Shown here one piece after another: positions 60,969 through 64,000 of a stretch of DNA of 64,000 nucleotides. Source of the stretch: Bacteroides uniformis. GTDB taxonomy: Bacteria > Bacteroidota > Bacteroidia > Bacteroidales > Bacteroidaceae. The stretch is from contig NZ_CP102263.1 of the NCBI RefSeq assembly GCF_025147485.1, forward strand, positions 1,067,501-1,131,500, in the 5' to 3' direction. How positions within the stretch are numbered: the first letter of the stretch is position 1; each line of letters opens with the position of its first letter. The position numbers and the translations under genes were made by a program. The notes below the pieces were generated by a model that did not search any database, was not told the origin of the DNA, and saw nothing but the letters and a program-made list of their open reading frames with translations.

Positions 60969-63344
60969 TCAGAAACTCAGGGAAGTGCCTTCAATCTGGT
61001 TCAACAGTTGCGGTTTGGCCTTTCCACAATCCACTTTCACAACCTGAATACGGTTGTCGGCAGGTAGACAAACCAATCCTTCTGCCTGCTTCTTGTCAGC
61101 ACTGTATACCTTCAGGCTCATTTTGCTCCAATCCATCTCAGCAGTGGACTGCGCCAACTTCAGATGAGGAAGTACCGAACCGTCACGTACCAGCATGATT
61201 ATCGGCAGACTGCCTGCTTCAATCCGGTGCCATCCGCCTTCGTAGACTTTCTCTGTCTGGTAGTCTATCCATTTTCCTTCGGGAAGGTAAACTGTGCGGC
61301 CCGTCATACCGGATTCAAGCAAGGGGGCAACCAGAATCTGCGAACCGAAGAGATACTCGTCATCCACTTTCCATGCTCCCGGATCATCGGGGAATTCTAC
61401 AAACAAGGCTCTTAGCATCGGTAAGCCCTTTTCTGTACATTCCTTAGCCTGAGCATACACATAAGGCATCAGACGGTACTTCATCTCCGCACTCTTGCGG
61501 AAGACATCCTGCACACGCTTGCTGTCGTACAACCACGGCTCTGTCGGAGGTGCCCCATGCGCGCGGGTATGGGAAGTAAGAAAACCGAACGGTATCCAGC
61601 GGCAATACAAGTCCTCCGGAGTGGATTTTACAAAGCCGCCCATATCATGGCTCCAGAAGGAGAAACCGGACAAGCCGAAGGACAAGCCTGCACGAAGCGT
61701 ACCCAGCAGACCCGTGTTCGTAGTTGCAGCATCACCGCCCCAATGCAATGGATAACGCTGGGAACCAGCCCATGCGGCACGTGCCCACATTATATTCTCG
61801 TTGTGCAACTTCTTGGTTATCTCGGACACTGCCATATCATAACGCACCGGATAGAGGTTATGCTCATACCATCCGCTCTTGCCGGAAGCGTAAATACCAT
61901 TCAGTGGAGCAGCCTCGCCAAAGTCTACTTTAATGGCACTGACACCGATATTCAGCAATCCCGCCAGTTTGTCCTGATACCACTTTACTGTTTCCGGATT
62001 GGAAAAATCAAGCACCACATCTTCGTAGGGAAGTTCACCATTTCCATTTTTCACATACATGTCTTTCTCTATCAGTTCAGAGAAATAACGGTTTTTAGGA
62101 GTGAAATAAGGCAACTGCCACAAACATACATGGAAACCTTGAGACCTCAAATCCTTCAACATCTGCTGTGGATTCTGGAAACGGTTCTCGGAGAATTTAT
62201 AGTCACACTGCCAGTCCACATCAAACCAGCCGGTATCGAAATGGATAACATCGCACGGATACTTGTTCTTACGGATATTGGCCGCTACATCATAACCTTC
62301 CTTTTCACTGAAATAGGTAATACGGCTCATCCACGTACCGAAAGACCACAAGGGGGGCATGCCCGGCTTTCCTACCAAATCGGTGTACTCGTCCAGAATA
62401 TCTTTCGGCTCGCCGAAGAAAACGAACAAATCCAGGTTCTCGTCACCCATGAACATTTTGTTCAGCCCAATATAGGTAGCACCAAAATCACAAGTCACGG
62501 GAGCGGATGTATGCATAAACATACCATATCCCCGGTTACTCATAAAGAAAGGAATCGGTTTGTACATCTGGTCCGTCTCAGGCCCTTGTGGGTCTGTAAC
62601 GAACAAGTTCACCTTCTGTCCGGCCTTGTTCAGCCCAGTGGCAGACTCTCCGCAACCAAAAATCATTTCATCTGCAGTCAAGGTAAATACCGGATTGATG
62701 CGGCGAGCATTGTCGCTTCCCCGCTTCACAAAACAGAACGGCGTATATTTTACCTGCGTAGAGTCCGCGTCGCTCAAAGCGGCAGTCTGGCTCAAGATAC
62801 GTCCGGCTTTATCCTTCAAGACGATTCTCCAAGGATTCTTGTTAATCTGAATGGTTCCATAGTCGCTGGAATAGATAATCTTGTCATTCGTCTCGGTAAC
62901 TTTCCAGCTTCCATCCCTGCCCGGTTCCTTTGCCAACATGATGGAAGCGGCAGGTTTGGGTTCCACCGGGGTCGTTAGCATACGGATACGTACCGTACGC
63001 GGAGTTACAAAGTCAATCTTGAATTTGAGGTTAGGGTCATTTTCATAGGCAGTGAAGGGGAAATCGAGCATTCTCATTTTACGGGGCTGTGCACCGTTGG
63101 TATTGAAGGCTTGGCGGGGCATCAGATGCCCGCGTTTCCAATTCACCAGCCCTTCACCCGACTTGGCATCGAATGACTCCAGGTGATCTGCAAAAAACAA
63201 GGTATTACTCAAGTCACGGAAATCGGTACTCATGTCCAGAGGTTGGTTCATCAAATACGAAGTACCGTCATTGACATGTGGCTGTGCCAACAGATTGCCA
63301 CCGGCAAACAACAGCATCGCCACTGCTAAAAGTTCTTTCTTCAT
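60969..63344 (-). CDS. Glycoside hydrolase family 31 enzyme (alpha-glucosidase/alpha-xylosidase type)
   Basis: 791 residues with a signal peptide (NLLAQ). The N-terminal beta-sandwich precedes the TIM barrel with PPLWSFGTWMSR, the nucleophile in IKVDFGEAAPLNG and the acid/base in HWGGDAATT. The DFGE form of the nucleophile motif is shared with YicI-like alpha-xylosidases, though activity cannot be fixed from this. It cleaves alpha-linked side chains or oligosaccharides in the periplasm. It is first in the leftward PUL operon, with a -7 element at 63373-63380. Confidence 0.88.
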   Translation of the reverse strand: MKKELLAVAMLLFAGGNLLAQPHVNDGTSYLMNQPLDMSTDFRDLSNTLFFADHLESFDAKSGEGLVNWKRGHLMPRQAFNTNGAQPRKMRMLDFPFTAYENDPNLKFKIDFVTPRTVRIRMLTTPVEPKPAASIMLAKEPGRDGSWKVTETNDKIIYSSDYGTIQINKNPWRIVLKDKAGRILSQTAALSDADSTQVKYTPFCFVKRGSDNARRINPVFTLTADEMIFGCGESATGLNKAGQKVNLFVTDPQGPETDQMYKPIPFFMSNRGYGMFMHTSAPVTCDFGATYIGLNKMFMGDENLDLFVFFGEPKDILDEYTDLVGKPGMPPLWSFGTWMSRITYFSEKEGYDVAANIRKNKYPCDVIHFDTGWFDVDWQCDYKFSENRFQNPQQMLKDLRSQGFHVCLWQLPYFTPKNRYFSELIEKDMYVKNGNGELPYEDVVLDFSNPETVKWYQDKLAGLLNIGVSAIKVDFGEAAPLNGIYASGKSGWYEHNLYPVRYDMAVSEITKKLHNENIMWARAAWAGSQRYPLHWGGDAATTNTGLLGTLRAGLSFGLSGFSFWSHDMGGFVKSTPEDLYCRWIPFGFLTSHTRAHGAPPTEPWLYDSKRVQDVFRKSAEMKYRLMPYVYAQAKECTEKGLPMLRALFVEFPDDPGAWKVDDEYLFGSQILVAPLLESGMTGRTVYLPEGKWIDYQTEKVYEGGWHRIEAGSLPIIMLVRDGSVLPHLKLAQSTAEMDWSKMSLKVYSADKKQAEGLVCLPADNRIQVVKVDCGKAKPQLLNQIEGTSLSF

Positions 63345-63372
63345 ACTATTAGGATTTAAATGATCTCGCCTG

Positions 63373-63380
63373 CAAATGTA
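63373..63380 (-). promoter_or_regulatory. -7 promoter element for the PUL operon
   Basis: Reverse-strand TACATTTG, 28 nt from the GH31 start. There is no clear -33 box, fitting activation by the divergent hybrid sensor-regulator. Confidence 0.55.
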
Positions 63381-63530
63381 TTTTTCTTAAAGGAAACACA
63401 GATGCCTTAAAAATGTCTTTTAATATCCGGTTTTGTTTCATAGAACCCATATAGGGCCATTGGAAACAAAATGCATACTATTTTTCACCAAACGGAGGAT
63501 ATCATCCCACACGAATACGCAAATCTTTCC

Positions 63531-63561
63531 TTGCTCGTTCGAAGGATTATATTTAAGTTTG
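63531..63561 (+). promoter_or_regulatory. Promoter (TTG, N20, TAAGTTTG) of the hybrid sensor gene
   Basis: TTG at 63531-63533 and TAAGTTTG at 63554-63561, 39 nt upstream of the start codon. Confidence 0.6.
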
Positions 63562-63585
63562 CAGTTACAATATTGTTAATCCTTC
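63541..63585. promoter_or_regulatory. 9-bp inverted repeat flanking the sensor gene promoter
   Basis: GAAGGATTA (63541-63549) and TAATCCTTC (63577-63585) enclose the -7 element. This could be an operator for autoregulation. Inference from position only. Confidence 0.4.
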
Positions 63586-63600
63586 TAATAAAGAAAATAC

Positions 63601-64000
63601 ATGAAACAACTGCTCCTATTCCTTATATGCAACCTGGCCTTCCTCCTTACTGTTCAAGGTAACTCAGCGGAAATCCCGCCGGCTGTCATGTTCAAGCAGC
63701 TCTCTACAACAGAAGGACTCTCCAACAACAGTGTCCGAAGCATCTACAGAGACAATAGGGGATTCCTCTGGGTGGGGACAGAATCAGGACTCAACAAATA
63801 CGACGGCTACTCCTTCCAGCAGTATTACCAGAACAACTCCGACCTGCCGGACGATGCCATCAGCGAAATTTTCGAAGGACCGGACGACAATGTATGGATA
63901 AGGACTTCCAGCGGCTACAGTATCTATAATTATAAGACCGGTAAATTCGACAATGACTATAAACCCATACTCGATGGGCTGCAAATCCCCAGTAAAAACA
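63601..64000 (+). CDS. Hybrid two-component system sensor-regulator, N-terminal part (runs off the window)
   Basis: The frame is open from the ATG at 63601 to the right edge (133 residues). A signal peptide (LLLFLICNLAFLLTVQG) is followed by FKQLSTTEGLSNNSVRSIYRDNRGFLWVGTESGLNKYDGYSF, the standard first blade of the periplasmic beta-propeller (Reg_prop repeats) of Bacteroides HTCS proteins. The remainder should carry the Y_Y_Y, kinase, receiver and AraC domains. It is divergent from the PUL and probably senses an oligosaccharide from its substrate and activates it. Confidence 0.87.
   Translation, partial: MKQLLLFLICNLAFLLTVQGNSAEIPPAVMFKQLSTTEGLSNNSVRSIYRDNRGFLWVGTESGLNKYDGYSFQQYYQNNSDLPDDAISEIFEGPDDNVWIRTSSGYSIYNYKTGKFDNDYKPILDGLQIPSKN

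Noticed and set aside
61557..62978. A 473-codon open frame antisense to the GH31 gene
   Set aside because: No domain; shadow of GH31.
1..64000. tRNA, rRNA, insertion sequences, prophage or riboswitches
   Set aside because: No cloverleaf-like sequence with CCA-side features, no transposase or integrase and no recognised riboswitch core was seen by eye; a covariance-model scan would be more sensitive.

Overview
The window looks like Bacteroides chromosome (order Bacteroidales). Supporting signs are TAnnTTTG (-7) promoters, often with a TTG/TTTG about 20 nt upstream, A/T-rich leaders without clear Shine-Dalgarno sequences, a SusC/SusD polysaccharide utilization locus (PUL) with a hybrid two-component sensor, a fimbrillin/DUF5119/DUF3575 locus, and a frdCAB fumarate reductase operon. 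I see no tRNA, rRNA, CRISPR array, insertion sequence or prophage. Species cannot be named from this evidence. || Layout. 1-2227: tail of a sodium-pumping decarboxylase beta subunit, an M50-type membrane metalloprotease and a VanX-like D-Ala-D-Ala dipeptidase lipoprotein. 2447-9198: a THUMP-like methyltransferase, then a TonB receptor with a secreted phosphatase (probable phosphoester uptake pair) and a lipoprotein. 9208-17622: MscS channel, Ca/Na antiporter, GNAT protein, and the overlapping parE-coaD-S41 protease operon. 17705-23950: PAP2 protein, then frdCAB bracketed by two paralogous AraC regulators. 24099-26716: leftward fimbrial operon. 27145-35333: GDPD lipoprotein, leftward U32 protein/thioesterase/dprA, dusB, a lipid-enzyme pair (SDR reductase plus Aur1/PAP2-like protein), and a CDF transporter. 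35560-44361: RNase R, a Nim-like flavoprotein, divergent cysK/cysE, an RlmL-like methyltransferase with a repetitive tail, and a DPP4 peptidase. 44536-49937: purD with two membrane-protein genes, mnmD, znuA and znuC. 50020-63344: leftward PUL (GH31, SusC, SusD, AGE epimerase, GH9, unassigned protein). 63601-end: start of the divergent hybrid sensor. || Physiology. FrdCAB makes succinate, and a decarboxylase like the one at the left edge takes part in the succinate-to-propionate branch. RNA modification is well represented (DusB, U32, MnmD, RlmL-like, THUMP-like). || The most unusual content lies between genes. Four arrays have exactly 22-nt units (32054-32163, 47294-47384, 55733-55842, 60828-60893) and one has 23-nt units (3724-3783). 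Each has its own sequence. The two clearest hairpin arrays share one design: a 5-nt arm, N8, a 5-nt arm and a 4-nt spacer. Two arrays bracket susCD inside the PUL. Separately there are heptamer-type A/T repeats ending at start codons, with a related stretch lying in frame inside znuC; a dispersed nonamer family; a 35-bp inverted repeat filling the gap after rnr; and a candidate short RNA near 26988-27052.
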